Assembly (NCBI GenBank): GCA_002317135.1
Contig: DCIX01000032.1
Coordinates: 1-64,000, forward strand
From: Bacteroidales bacterium UBA1715
GTDB lineage: Bacteria > Bacteroidota > Bacteroidia > Bacteroidales > UBA1715
Direction: 5' to 3'
DNA: 64,000 nucleotides
The notes under the pieces were generated by a model that made no database searches, was not told the DNA's origin, and worked only from the letters and a program-made list of their open reading frames with translations. Below are positions 34,549 to 44,128 of this stretch, one piece after another (positions within the stretch are counted from its first letter, which is position 1; each line of letters begins with the position of its first letter). The position numbers were made by a program, and so were the translations under genes.

Positions 34549-37500
34549 ATGATCTATTTCTTTGAAGACAAACAGCACAAAATACTTGCTGTACAGTCCG
34601 ATTCAACATTCGATGCAAAAACTACAGAAAAGCTTTCTTGGCTATTTGGAAATGCACAATTCATCAATGCACAAACTCTAGACGGAAAATTCATCGGTCC
34701 ACGCCGCGAAATGATTACTCCTTGGAGTACTAATGCCGTTGAAATCACACAAAACATGGGTGTTTCAGGCATTAAGCGTATTGAGGAATATTTTCCACAA
34801 ACCGAAACAAGTGCATTCGACCCTATGCTTCAACGCAAATACGAAGGTCTAAATCAAGATATTTTTACAGTTAACCACGAACCTGAACCTATTGTCTTCA
34901 TTGACAATCTTGTTGAATACAACAAAAAAGAAGGTCTTGCTCTTAATGAAAACGAAATTGCATACCTTGAAGGTTTGTCTCAAAAACTTGGAAGAAAACT
35001 TACCGATAGCGAAGTATTCGGTTTCTCTCAAGTAAACTCAGAACACTGCCGTCACAAAATTTTTGGTGGAAGTTTCATAATCGATGGACAAGAAAAACCA
35101 TTTTCATTGTTCAAAATGATTAAACAAACTACGGAACAAAATCCTAACAGAGTTGTTTCAGCTTACAAAGACAACTGTGCGTTCATTCAAGGTCCAATGA
35201 TTGAACAATTTGCTCCAGAAACACAAAATAAACCTGACTATTTCACAATAAAAGATTACGAATCGGTAATCTCTTTAAAAGCTGAAACTCACAACTTCCC
35301 TACTACTGTTGAGCCTTTCAACGGTGCTGCAACTGGTACTGGTGGTGAAATTCGTGACAGAATTGCTGGTGGTAAAGCGGCATACCCAATTGCAGGTACT
35401 GCTGTGTATATGACTTCGTACACACGATTGAACGATCCTAATCGTGTATGGGAAAAAGCAACAAGCCCACGTCCTTGGTTATATCAAACGCCAAAAGACA
35501 TTCTTATCAAAGCTTCTAATGGTGCAAGTGATTTCGGTAACAAATTCGGTCAACCACTTATCTGTGGTAGTGTTTTGACATTCGAACATTTCGAAAATCA
35601 AAAGAAATATGGTTTCGATAAGGTTATCATGATGGCCGGTGGTGTTGGTTACGCAAAGAAAAACGACAGTTTAAAAGATACTCCAGAAATTGGAGATAAA
35701 GTTGTTCTTCTTGGTGGTGACAACTACCGAATCGGTATGGGCGGTGGAGCTGTTTCTTCTGTTGCTACAGGTGAATACAACAACTCTATTGAGTTGAACG
35801 CCATCCAACGAAGCAACCCAGAAATGCAAAAACGTGCATACAACGCAATCCGTGCATTAGGAGAAATGGATGTAAACCCTGTTGTTTCTATCCATGACCA
35901 CGGTGCTGGCGGTCACTTGAACTGCCTATCTGAATTAGTTGAAGAAACTGGTGGTACAATCCATATCAATGAACTTCCTATCGGTGACCCAACTCTTTCG
36001 GCAAAAGAAATCGTCGGAAACGAATCACAAGAACGTATGGGCTTGGTAATGAAAGAAGAAAATGTAGAACTTCTTTCTCAAATTGCAAGTCGCGAACGTG
36101 CTCCTATGTATGTTATCGGTGAAGCAACTGGCACACACCAATTTACAATTGTAAATGATAAAAACGGTGAAAAGCCAATCGATTTACAAATGGATGATAT
36201 GATTGGAAATCCACCAAAAACAATCATGAAAGATTCTACAATTGAAGAAACTTTCAAGCCATTGAATGTAAAACAAGAAAACATTCATGAATATCTTAAC
36301 CAAGTTCTTCAACTTGAATCTGTTGCTTGTAAAGATTACTTAACAAACAAGGTTGACCGTTCGGTAACTGGTAAAATAGCTACACAACAATGTACTGGTG
36401 AATTACAATTGCCTTTGAACGACTGCGGTGTTGTTGCAATTGACTACCAAGGTGTTAAAGGTATTGCGACTTCTATCGGTCACGCACCTGCAGTTGGTTT
36501 GATTTCACCAGAAAATGGTTCTATTATGTCTATTGCAGAAGCATTAACAAATATTGTTCTTACTCCAATTGAAGGTGGTTTAAAAGGCATTTCGTTGAGT
36601 GCAAACTGGATGTGGCCTTGTAAAAACGCTGGTGAAGATGCTCGTTTATACCGTGCAGTACAAGCAGCAAGCGATTTTGCAAAAGCACTTCAAATCAACA
36701 TTCCTACCGGAAAAGACTCTCTGTCGATGACACAAAAGTACAAAGACGGAGATTCGGTATATTCTCCAGGTACAGTGATTATTTCAACTGTTGGAGAAGT
36801 TCAAGATATTCGCAAAACAGTTACTCCATATATTAAACCAAACGAAGATGCGGTTTTAGTATATGTTGATTTCGGTAAATCAGGACAAAAACTTGGCGGT
36901 TCTGCATTAGCTCAAGTTGTAAACGGACTTGGTACGGAAACTCCTACTGTAACAGACTCAGCATACTTTACAAAAGCATTCAATACAGTACAAAAACTTG
37001 TTGCCGATGGTAAAGTTTACGCTGGACACGATGTTTCTGCCGGTGGTTTAATCACTTGTTTGTTGGAAATGAATTTTGCCAATACAAAAGGCGGTATGAC
37101 AGTTGATTTAACTCACTTCAACAACAACAATGATGTTGAAGTATTCTTCAATGAAAACCCTGCTCTTGTACTTCAAGTTGCTCCAGAGACAGTAAACGAA
37201 CTTAAAGAAGCAGGCATTTCTTGCTTCGCATTTGGTGCCTATTCAAACAAAGACAACAATCTTTCTGTTTACACTGCAAATTCTGAACAAAACGGTATTT
37301 ACGAATTCAACATCAGCGAATTACGTAAGACATGGTTCAAGACATCATACTTACTTGACTGCGAACAAAGCGGCCCTGTTAAAGCAAAAGAACGTTTTGA
37401 ATCATTCGACAAATCACCATTGAAATACACATTCCCAGCAAACTTTACTGGACAAATTGCTCCTTACGGAATTGATTTGCACAGAAAAACAAAAACTGGC

Positions 37501-38250
37501 ATTCACGCAGCAATCATCCGTGAAAAAGGTGTAAACGGCGACCGCGAAATGGCTTGGTGCATGCACGCTGCAGGATTTGACGTTAAGGATGTTCACATGA
37601 CAGACCTTATCACTGGCCGTGAAGATCTTTCAGATGTAAATCTTATCGTATTTGTTGGTGGTTTCTCTAACTCCGATGTACTTGGTTCCGCAAAAGGTTG
37701 GGCTGGTGCATTCTTGTACAACGAAAAAGCAAAGAAATCATTGGACAACTTCTTTGCACGTAAAGACACTATGAGTTTGGGCGTATGCAACGGTTGCCAA
37801 CTAATGATTGAATTAGGTCTAATCAACCCTACTGACGCAGAAAAACCTCACATGGAACACAACGATTCACATAAATTTGAATCTGGATTCCTTGGTGTTA
37901 CAATCAAACAAAGTCCAAGCATTATGCTTAAATCATTGGAAAACAGTTCACTTGGTATTTGGATTGCCCATGGTGAAGGTAAATTCAAATTCCCATACGA
38001 CAAATCTAAGTACAACATTGCTATGACATATAATTATAGCAGCTATCCAGCTAACCCTAACGGTTCTGACTGGGATACTGCTGGTATTACATCGAACGAT
38101 GGACGTCATCTTGCAATGATGCCTCACTTGGAAAGAGCATTGTATCCTTGGAACTGGGCATATTACCCACAAGACAGAAAGAACGATGTTGTTACTCCAT
38201 GGATTGAAGCATTCGTAAACGCACGCAAATGGATTGAAAACAACAAATAG
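34549..38250 (+). CDS. purL: Phosphoribosylformylglycinamidine synthase (large single-chain form)
   Basis: The 1233-residue enzyme makes FGAM from FGAR, glutamine and ATP in purine synthesis. It has an N-terminal PurS-like domain and two AIRS-type halves (with SQVNSEHCRHK near 161-171, and LKAETHNFPTTVEPF). A C-terminal class I glutamine amidotransferase domain has the nucleophile Cys in GVCNGCQLM (about 1081-1089). Length matches the fused form of Gammaproteobacteria and Bacteroidales, not the split PurSQL. It is convergent with purN. Confidence 0.98.
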   Translation: MIYFFEDKQHKILAVQSDSTFDAKTTEKLSWLFGNAQFINAQTLDGKFIGPRREMITPWSTNAVEITQNMGVSGIKRIEEYFPQTETSAFDPMLQRKYEGLNQDIFTVNHEPEPIVFIDNLVEYNKKEGLALNENEIAYLEGLSQKLGRKLTDSEVFGFSQVNSEHCRHKIFGGSFIIDGQEKPFSLFKMIKQTTEQNPNRVVSAYKDNCAFIQGPMIEQFAPETQNKPDYFTIKDYESVISLKAETHNFPTTVEPFNGAATGTGGEIRDRIAGGKAAYPIAGTAVYMTSYTRLNDPNRVWEKATSPRPWLYQTPKDILIKASNGASDFGNKFGQPLICGSVLTFEHFENQKKYGFDKVIMMAGGVGYAKKNDSLKDTPEIGDKVVLLGGDNYRIGMGGGAVSSVATGEYNNSIELNAIQRSNPEMQKRAYNAIRALGEMDVNPVVSIHDHGAGGHLNCLSELVEETGGTIHINELPIGDPTLSAKEIVGNESQERMGLVMKEENVELLSQIASRERAPMYVIGEATGTHQFTIVNDKNGEKPIDLQMDDMIGNPPKTIMKDSTIEETFKPLNVKQENIHEYLNQVLQLESVACKDYLTNKVDRSVTGKIATQQCTGELQLPLNDCGVVAIDYQGVKGIATSIGHAPAVGLISPENGSIMSIAEALTNIVLTPIEGGLKGISLSANWMWPCKNAGEDARLYRAVQAASDFAKALQINIPTGKDSLSMTQKYKDGDSVYSPGTVIISTVGEVQDIRKTVTPYIKPNEDAVLVYVDFGKSGQKLGGSALAQVVNGLGTETPTVTDSAYFTKAFNTVQKLVADGKVYAGHDVSAGGLITCLLEMNFANTKGGMTVDLTHFNNNNDVEVFFNENPALVLQVAPETVNELKEAGISCFAFGAYSNKDNNLSVYTANSEQNGIYEFNISELRKTWFKTSYLLDCEQSGPVKAKERFESFDKSPLKYTFPANFTGQIAPYGIDLHRKTKTGIHAAIIREKGVNGDREMAWCMHAAGFDVKDVHMTDLITGREDLSDVNLIVFVGGFSNSDVLGSAKGWAGAFLYNEKAKKSLDNFFARKDTMSLGVCNGCQLMIELGLINPTDAEKPHMEHNDSHKFESGFLGVTIKQSPSIMLKSLENSSLGIWIAHGEGKFKFPYDKSKYNIAMTYNYSSYPANPNGSDWDTAGITSNDGRHLAMMPHLERALYPWNWAYYPQDRKNDVVTPWIEAFVNARKWIENNK

Positions 38251-38270
38251 TAACAATCAACCTCAACAAC

Positions 38271-38303
38271 AAAAAAGCCAATCATAAAATGATTGGCTTT
38301 TTT
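38271..38303. terminator. Bidirectional terminator between purL and purN
   Basis: A 15-bp perfect palindromic stem (38271-38285 with 38289-38303) has a 3-base loop. It gives A-run and T-run flanks on both strands. Confidence 0.92.
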
Positions 38304-38327
38304 GTTTACATTATATATATGTATAGT

Positions 38328-38897
38328 TTACTTATACGAATGAACGTATTCACTCACCACACGAGGAAAATGTTCATACTCCAAAGCATGAACACGTGCT
38401 GCCAAAGAATCAGGAGTATCATCAGACAAAACTGGACAAGATGCTTGAAACAATGTTTTTCCACTATCGTATAATTCATTAACCAAATGAATTGTTATAC
38501 CACTCTCCTGCTCTTTATTTGCCAACACAGCTTCGTGAACATGGTGCCCAAACATACCCTTTCCACCATAATTTGGTAACAAAGCAGGATGAATATTTAA
38601 GATTCTATCCTTATATAAATCAGTAATTTTAGTAGGTAACAACCAAAGAAAGCCTGATAAAATGATAAAATCCACAGAATCCCTTATCAATAAATCAAGA
38701 AGATCATTTGTATCATTCATATCAGACTTATTAAAAACACACACAGGGACTTGCAAACGATTTGCACGTTCAATCACCCCTGCATTTTTATTATTACAAT
38801 ACACGCGCGACACATGTATATCCGTATCAGCAAATGATTGTATAAGATTTTCCGCATTCGTACCCGATCCCGATGCAAAAATAGCAACTGTATACAT
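38328..38897 (-). CDS. purN: Phosphoribosylglycinamide formyltransferase
   Basis: The 189-residue enzyme formylates GAR with 10-formyltetrahydrofolate. It has the substrate loop FASGSGTNAENL (near 7-18), then the catalytic Asn-His region NIHPALLPNYGGKGMFG, and the Asp region LVNELYDSG. It shares the purine pathway with the convergent purL. Confidence 0.96.
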   Translation of the reverse strand: MYTVAIFASGSGTNAENLIQSFADTDIHVSRVYCNNKNAGVIERANRLQVPVCVFNKSDMNDTNDLLDLLIRDSVDFIILSGFLWLLPTKITDLYKDRILNIHPALLPNYGGKGMFGHHVHEAVLANKEQESGITIHLVNELYDSGKTLFQASCPVLSDDTPDSLAARVHALEYEHFPRVVSEYVHSYK

Positions 38898-38945
38898 ACT
38901 TTATTGTTAATATTCTTTTAATAACTTTACTTCTTTTTACGTATG

Positions 38946-38975
38946 CAAAAATATAAATATTTGAATATCAGCAAA
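38946..38975 (-). promoter_or_regulatory. purN promoter
   Basis: On the minus strand: -33 TTTG (38975-38972), an 18-nt spacer, -7 TATTTTTG (38953-38946). Confidence 0.75.
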
Positions 38976-39078
38976 AAAAGTTTTACAAGATTAAAGAAAA
39001 TATTTTTTTTATTTTTTGTATTGAAAAAAAACATTTATTTGCAACCGAAAACAGAATTATTAACTAAACATTAAAGTT

Positions 39079-39318
39079 ATGTCAGAAATTGAATCAAAAG
39101 TTAAATCTATTATCGTAGAAAAATTAGGTATCGACGAAGCTGAAGTTACAAACGAAGCAAACTTCACAAACGACCTAGGTGCAGACTCTTTGGACACTGT
39201 TGAATTGATTATGGAATTCGAAAAAGAATTCGGTATTTCTATTCCAGATGATCAAGCAGACACTATTTCTACAGTAGGCGACGCTATCGCATTCATCGAA
39301 AAGAATCAAACAAAATAA
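39079..39318 (+). CDS. acpP: Acyl carrier protein
   Basis: The 79-residue acidic protein carries acyl chains in fatty acid synthesis. The phosphopantetheine site is Ser37 in DLGADSLDTVEL. It is followed after 16 bases by fabF, then rnc, a common Bacteroidota order. The promoter region is AT-rich, with a near-consensus TTTATTTG about 30 bases upstream. Confidence 0.98.
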   Translation: MSEIESKVKSIIVEKLGIDEAEVTNEANFTNDLGADSLDTVELIMEFEKEFGISIPDDQADTISTVGDAIAFIEKNQTK

Positions 39319-39334
39319 GAAAAGCATCCGCCTT

Positions 39335-40591
39335 ATGGAATTAAAGCGTGTAGTTATTACCGGTATCGGAGGATTTACACCTATAGGTAATTCCATAGAA
39401 GATATTTTTCAAAATTTAACTAATGGAACGAGTGGTAGTGGCCCTATCACTCGTTTTAATTCTGAAAACTGCAAGACACGCTTTGCGTGTGAGGTTAAGA
39501 ATTTCGACCCTAGTCTATTCATAGACAAAAAAGAAATTCGAAAAATGGACTTGTTCGAACAGTTTGCTGTAGCTGCTGCTGCACAATGTTTACAAGATTC
39601 AGAAATTGATTTAGAAACAATCAACAGAGATAGAATTGGTGTTATTTGGGGAACTGGTATCGGTGGACTTGGTTCATACGAGCCTGAACTAAAAAGTTTC
39701 TACGAAAGTGGAAACGGAACTCCTCGATTTAATCCGTTCACTATCACAAAATTGATTCCTAATATGGCTGCAGGTTTGATATCTATCAAATTCGGCCTAC
39801 AAGGAATTAGTTATGCTACAGCATCGGCATGTGCATCTTCATCTCATGCAATTATTGACGCTGTAAACTACATCCGCTTAAACAAATCAGATATGTTTAT
39901 CACAGGAGGTTCCGAAGCCCCTATAAACATAAGTAGTATTGGCGGATTCAATGCAATGAAAGCACTTTCCGAAAACAATGAAGAAATGACAACCGCAAGC
40001 CGTCCATTCGATGCTACACGCGACGGATTTGTAATGGCTGAAGGCGGTGTTGCTCTTATGTTGGAAGAATTAGAGCACGCAAAACAACGCGGTGCTCATA
40101 TATACGCAGAAATAGTCGGTTGCGGTCTTACTTCCGATGCATACCATTTAACTGCACCACATCCAGATGGACGCGGTACGGTAAATGTCATGAAACTTGC
40201 TTTAGAAGATGCTGGTCTAACACCAAACGACATCGACTATATAAATGTACATGGTACATCTACCCCAATAGGCGATATAACCGAATTAGCATCTATACAA
40301 AAATTATTCGGTGAAGATGCCTATAAAATAAATATCAGTTCAACAAAATCCATTACTGGACACATGTTGGGTGCTGCAGGTGCAGTCGAAGCTGTTGCCT
40401 CTGTGTTTGCAATCCAAAAAGGCATAATACCACCAACAATGCACGTTACACAGTTAGACGAAAATATCGACAGCAAACTAAACCTAACTTTAGGCGAAGC
40501 ACAACAAAGGAATGTTACATACGCTTTAAGTAACACATTTGGTTTTGGTGGACATAATAGCACATTAATCTTCAAGAAATATAGTGAATAA
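39335..40591 (+). CDS. fabF: Beta-ketoacyl-ACP synthase II
   Basis: The 418-residue condensing enzyme elongates acyl-ACP with malonyl-ACP. The Cys-His-His triad is visible in TASACASSSHA (Cys about 167), NVHGTSTPIGD (His about 308) and SITGHMLGAAG (His about 345). It forms an operon with acpP upstream; its stop overlaps the rnc GTG start by 8 bases. Confidence 0.98.
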   Translation: MELKRVVITGIGGFTPIGNSIEDIFQNLTNGTSGSGPITRFNSENCKTRFACEVKNFDPSLFIDKKEIRKMDLFEQFAVAAAAQCLQDSEIDLETINRDRIGVIWGTGIGGLGSYEPELKSFYESGNGTPRFNPFTITKLIPNMAAGLISIKFGLQGISYATASACASSSHAIIDAVNYIRLNKSDMFITGGSEAPINISSIGGFNAMKALSENNEEMTTASRPFDATRDGFVMAEGGVALMLEELEHAKQRGAHIYAEIVGCGLTSDAYHLTAPHPDGRGTVNVMKLALEDAGLTPNDIDYINVHGTSTPIGDITELASIQKLFGEDAYKINISSTKSITGHMLGAAGAVEAVASVFAIQKGIIPPTMHVTQLDENIDSKLNLTLGEAQQRNVTYALSNTFGFGGHNSTLIFKKYSE

Positions 40592-41351
40592 GCTACACTA
40601 TCACCTCAGATTACTGTTTACTTCAGACAGCGACAAAGAATTCTTTATATTTGTCTATAATATTTTGGGATTTTGTCCTAAAAACCTTACAGTATACAAG
40701 CAAAGTTTTACTCATAAATCTGCAAAGGGGAACGAATGTAACGAACGATTAGAATTCCTTGGAGATGCAATTTTAGGTAGTGTTGTTGCCGATTATCTGT
40801 ACGATAATTTTCCAAAAGAAAACGAAGGATTCCTTTCTACCTTACGTTCAAACATTGTCAACCGACAAAGCATGAACAAAATAGGTTTGGAACTACATCT
40901 ACAACGAAACCTTTGTGCACAAATTCCAAATCTCAGTAAGAATGATGCTATCGGTAATTGCCTAGAAGCATTTATTGGAGCCATATACAAAGACTTAGGG
41001 TACAAAAAAGCAAAGGAATTCATCATAAAAAAAATTATTCTACCACACATAAACGAAAAAAAGAATCTTAAAAACAATTGCGCTTCTAACCATAAAAGTT
41101 TATTGCTCCAATATTGCCAACGAACAAAACAAAATTTAGAATACAAAACAGTATCTATCGCGACAGATAAAATGCCATTGTTCCTTGCAGAAGTCTATAT
41201 TGACGGCAATAAAATAAGCGAAGCCAAAGGACGATCAAAAAAAATCGCCGAACAGGCAGCGGCAAAAATTGCTCTCTGCAGTAAAAAATCTTTACCCAAA
41301 AAGACTTCTGATAAGCAGAATCTTATGGATGCAAAGCCTACACAAAACTAA
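40584..41351 (+). CDS. rnc: Ribonuclease III
   Basis: The 255-residue enzyme cleaves double-stranded RNA in rRNA and mRNA processing. The signature ERLEFLGDAILGSVVADYL (near 54-72) and the metal-binding NCLEAFIGAIYKDLG (near 128) are intact. A dsRNA-binding domain follows (about 165-238). The start is GTG at 40584, within the end of fabF, so translation is coupled. Confidence 0.96.
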   Translation: MNKLHYHLRLLFTSDSDKEFFIFVYNILGFCPKNLTVYKQSFTHKSAKGNECNERLEFLGDAILGSVVADYLYDNFPKENEGFLSTLRSNIVNRQSMNKIGLELHLQRNLCAQIPNLSKNDAIGNCLEAFIGAIYKDLGYKKAKEFIIKKIILPHINEKKNLKNNCASNHKSLLLQYCQRTKQNLEYKTVSIATDKMPLFLAEVYIDGNKISEAKGRSKKIAEQAAAKIALCSKKSLPKKTSDKQNLMDAKPTQN

Positions 41352-41359
41352 TTGTTTTG

Positions 41360-41367
41360 TATCTTTG
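41360..41367 (+). promoter_or_regulatory. -7 box of the SGNH-SGNH-MBOAT operon
   Basis: TATCTTTG predicts a start near 41374, only about 8 bases before ATG 41382. It excludes a TTG start at 41352. Confidence 0.55.
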
Positions 41368-41381
41368 CACAGTTTTACTGT

Positions 41382-42893
41382 ATGAAGAATTTCCATAGCA
41401 TACTCTTTTTCTTGAGCGTCTTTGTCTTACTGGGAGCAATTAGTTTCGTTTTTCCTAAAGACGGCTTGGAATTCACTCTCCGATTCCCTTCCTTTGAAGA
41501 TATCTTGCTATCAAAAAAAGATTCTATCAATCTGGAAGACAACTTATTAAACATAGAACAAGGTCTCACTTTTGTAACAGATTCAACAGAACTATTTTCT
41601 GAGATAGAAAACACTGATTCTCTTGCCTTTATTGATTCACTCAAGTTTTTCCAAAACTTTGACACTACAAGTGTAGCAAGAATCTACTTTCCAAACGATA
41701 ATCCATCGATATTGGACAATGTATTTGAAGCATTAGACAACACAAAGAAAAATGGTTATTTGCATATTCTACACTACGGAGACTCTCAAATTGAAGTTGA
41801 TAGAATTTCTGGATACCTTCGCGAAGCTTTGCAAGAACGCTTCGGTGGATATGGAGCCGGACTTATTCCTATAATGCCTCTTGTACCTTCTACCGCGGTT
41901 GGTCAAACGTTCTCTGACAGTTTACCACGATATGTTGCTTCGGGAACAATGAGACAAAAACTAAGTCATAACAGATATGGTATTTTAGCACAAATGTGCG
42001 AGCTAAAAGGTTCTGTATCTCTTCATTTTGTTGCACGAAATTGGAAACAAACATACGCACACACACGACAATTCTATAGAGTTCGATTGTTCTTAGGGAA
42101 TAATGCAAAGAATTTTTCCGCAAAACTCATAGCAAAAGGAATTGATTCCACTCAAGTCATAGAAGAAGAAAAATTTGGATTGAGTGAAATTTCTTGGAGC
42201 ACAAAATCCCCTATTACAGAATGTACGTTAAATCTAAAAGGGAATGCAGAATTATATGCCGTTTCATTAGAAAGTAGTTCTGGTGTTGTGGTTGATAATA
42301 TTCCTCTTCGCGGTAGCGCAGGTACATTTTTTACCGGAATTTCCTCGTCTTTGTTAAAAGAAACAATGACTGCATTGAAAGTTCCGATGATTATTATGGA
42401 ATACGGAGGAAACGCTGTTCCATCAATTCACTCTTTGGAATCTGTACAGAACTACAAGAAAGATTTTGGCAGACAGATTCGATATGTAAAAAACATCTAT
42501 CCCAATGCATTTATTCTTGTCATTGGGCCTGCCGATATGTCTACAAAATTTGACGGTGTTCTCCAAACTTGGCCATTCGTTGAAGAAGTTGTCGAAGCAA
42601 TGAAAGAAGTCGCACTGGAAAATGGGGCTGCATTTTGGAATATGTTCGAAGTTATGGGCGGTCGCAACTCTATGATACAGTGGGTTTCACATAAACCTGC
42701 ATGGGCTGGTTCCGACTACATTCACTTTACTCCACAAGGAGCAAGTAAAATCGCTAGTCTATTTACAGAATCGTTTCTGCATTATTACGATTACTATAAA
42801 TTCTTACAAAGAAATTCTCACTGGCTTCCAAGCGAAGAAATTGAGACACCCGAAAATTGGGCTGCCGACTCTTTAGAATTATCAGAAGAATGA
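41382..42893 (+). CDS. SGNH/GDSL-type hydrolase or acetyltransferase, first of a pair
   Basis: The 503-residue protein has an N-terminal signal anchor (about 5-23) and a low-complexity Ser/Asp/Leu stretch. The SGNH domain follows, with block I HYGDSQIEVDR (nucleophile Ser in GDS), and block V DYIHFTPQGASK holding the Asp-x-x-His pair. Placement directly before another SGNH protein and an MBOAT protein suggests periplasmic O-acetylation of a surface polysaccharide. The stop overlaps the next ATG by 4 bases. Confidence 0.8.
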   Translation: MKNFHSILFFLSVFVLLGAISFVFPKDGLEFTLRFPSFEDILLSKKDSINLEDNLLNIEQGLTFVTDSTELFSEIENTDSLAFIDSLKFFQNFDTTSVARIYFPNDNPSILDNVFEALDNTKKNGYLHILHYGDSQIEVDRISGYLREALQERFGGYGAGLIPIMPLVPSTAVGQTFSDSLPRYVASGTMRQKLSHNRYGILAQMCELKGSVSLHFVARNWKQTYAHTRQFYRVRLFLGNNAKNFSAKLIAKGIDSTQVIEEEKFGLSEISWSTKSPITECTLNLKGNAELYAVSLESSSGVVVDNIPLRGSAGTFFTGISSSLLKETMTALKVPMIIMEYGGNAVPSIHSLESVQNYKKDFGRQIRYVKNIYPNAFILVIGPADMSTKFDGVLQTWPFVEEVVEAMKEVALENGAAFWNMFEVMGGRNSMIQWVSHKPAWAGSDYIHFTPQGASKIASLFTESFLHYYDYYKFLQRNSHWLPSEEIETPENWAADSLELSEE

Positions 42894-44128
42894 AAAAATT
42901 AGCATACATATTAATCGTTTGTTGTTTACCATTGCTTTCAATAGGGCAGACAAAATTTCCATTCATTGTCGACTCTATGAATGTGATTCAAATACCGAAT
43001 GGGAAAAGCGAACACCTTACGTTATTTTACGAAAAATTATTACAAACACTACAAACAAAACAAGGTCAAATATCGATTCTTCATATTGGCGGTTCACACA
43101 TTCAAGCCGACATGATGTCGCATCAAATACGATCACATTTCGACTCGTTATTTCCAGAAACACATGCGAGCCGCGGACTTATTTTTCCTTTTGAAACCGC
43201 AAAAACAAATAACCCGTATAACTACAAGGTTACTCACAAAGGGAATTGGACCGCATCACGAAATGTCAGAGAAACTCGAGTTGCAACATTAGGTCTAACA
43301 GGTATAGCTGTAACGACCAACGATACTGCAGCACAAATCACCGTAAACCTCAACCCAGAAGAAGAAAAACATAGATGGCAATTCAATAGGCTTACCGTTT
43401 TAGGATATGCCGATAATGACTTAGTAGAACCAAAACTGGCAATAAATGATTCAATTTATACCGCAACATTCGATTCTACTCTTTCAACTTATCTATTCAA
43501 AATAGATAGACCTGCTGAACAATTCACTTTGGTTATAGAACAAAAAGACAGCATTATGCACAACTTCACCGTTAATGGATTTTATGCCGAAAATGACGAA
43601 TGTGGAATTGTATACAATGCCGTTGGTGTTAACGGAGCCTCCGTTCCTTCGTACTTGTCGTGCGAAAATTTCGAAAGAGATTTACACATTATAAAACCAG
43701 ACTTACTGATTTTTGCTATTGGTATAAACGATGCTGTTCCTGAAAATTTCTCTGATTCTACCTTTATTAGCAATTACGATTCTTTATTGACAAAAATCAA
43801 GCGTGTTGTTCCCGATTGTGCATTTATTTTCGTGACCAACAACGATTCTTATCGAAAAATTAAAGGCAAAAAAACGTCGTATTATTCAGTAAACAGAAAT
43901 GGTTTGCGTGTAGAAAGAGACTTTTACGAATTGGCACAAAAACATAACGGAGCTGTGTGGGATATGTTTGCTATAATGGGCGGCTTACAATCTATGCCAC
44001 AATGGGAAGCTATGGGATTAGCACAAAAAGACAAAGTTCATTTCACCAAAAAAGGATATAAACTATTGGGCGATCTCTTCTACTCTGCCCTTATTAGATC
44101 TTATAACAAAACAATGTCTGAACGATAA
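42890..44128 (+). CDS. SGNH/GDSL-type protein, second of a pair
   Basis: The 412-residue protein has a signal peptide (about 1-19). Block I is HIGGSHIQADMMS, where GDS is replaced by GGS but the Ser is kept. Asn-containing block III reads FAIGINDAV, and block V KDKVHFTKKGYK keeps Asp and His. It overlaps the previous gene by 4 bases, and its stop shares one base with the MBOAT start, so the three proteins are translated as one unit. The likely role is acetyl transfer to glycan together with the MBOAT protein. Confidence 0.8.
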   Translation: MKKLAYILIVCCLPLLSIGQTKFPFIVDSMNVIQIPNGKSEHLTLFYEKLLQTLQTKQGQISILHIGGSHIQADMMSHQIRSHFDSLFPETHASRGLIFPFETAKTNNPYNYKVTHKGNWTASRNVRETRVATLGLTGIAVTTNDTAAQITVNLNPEEEKHRWQFNRLTVLGYADNDLVEPKLAINDSIYTATFDSTLSTYLFKIDRPAEQFTLVIEQKDSIMHNFTVNGFYAENDECGIVYNAVGVNGASVPSYLSCENFERDLHIIKPDLLIFAIGINDAVPENFSDSTFISNYDSLLTKIKRVVPDCAFIFVTNNDSYRKIKGKKTSYYSVNRNGLRVERDFYELAQKHNGAVWDMFAIMGGLQSMPQWEAMGLAQKDKVHFTKKGYKLLGDLFYSALIRSYNKTMSER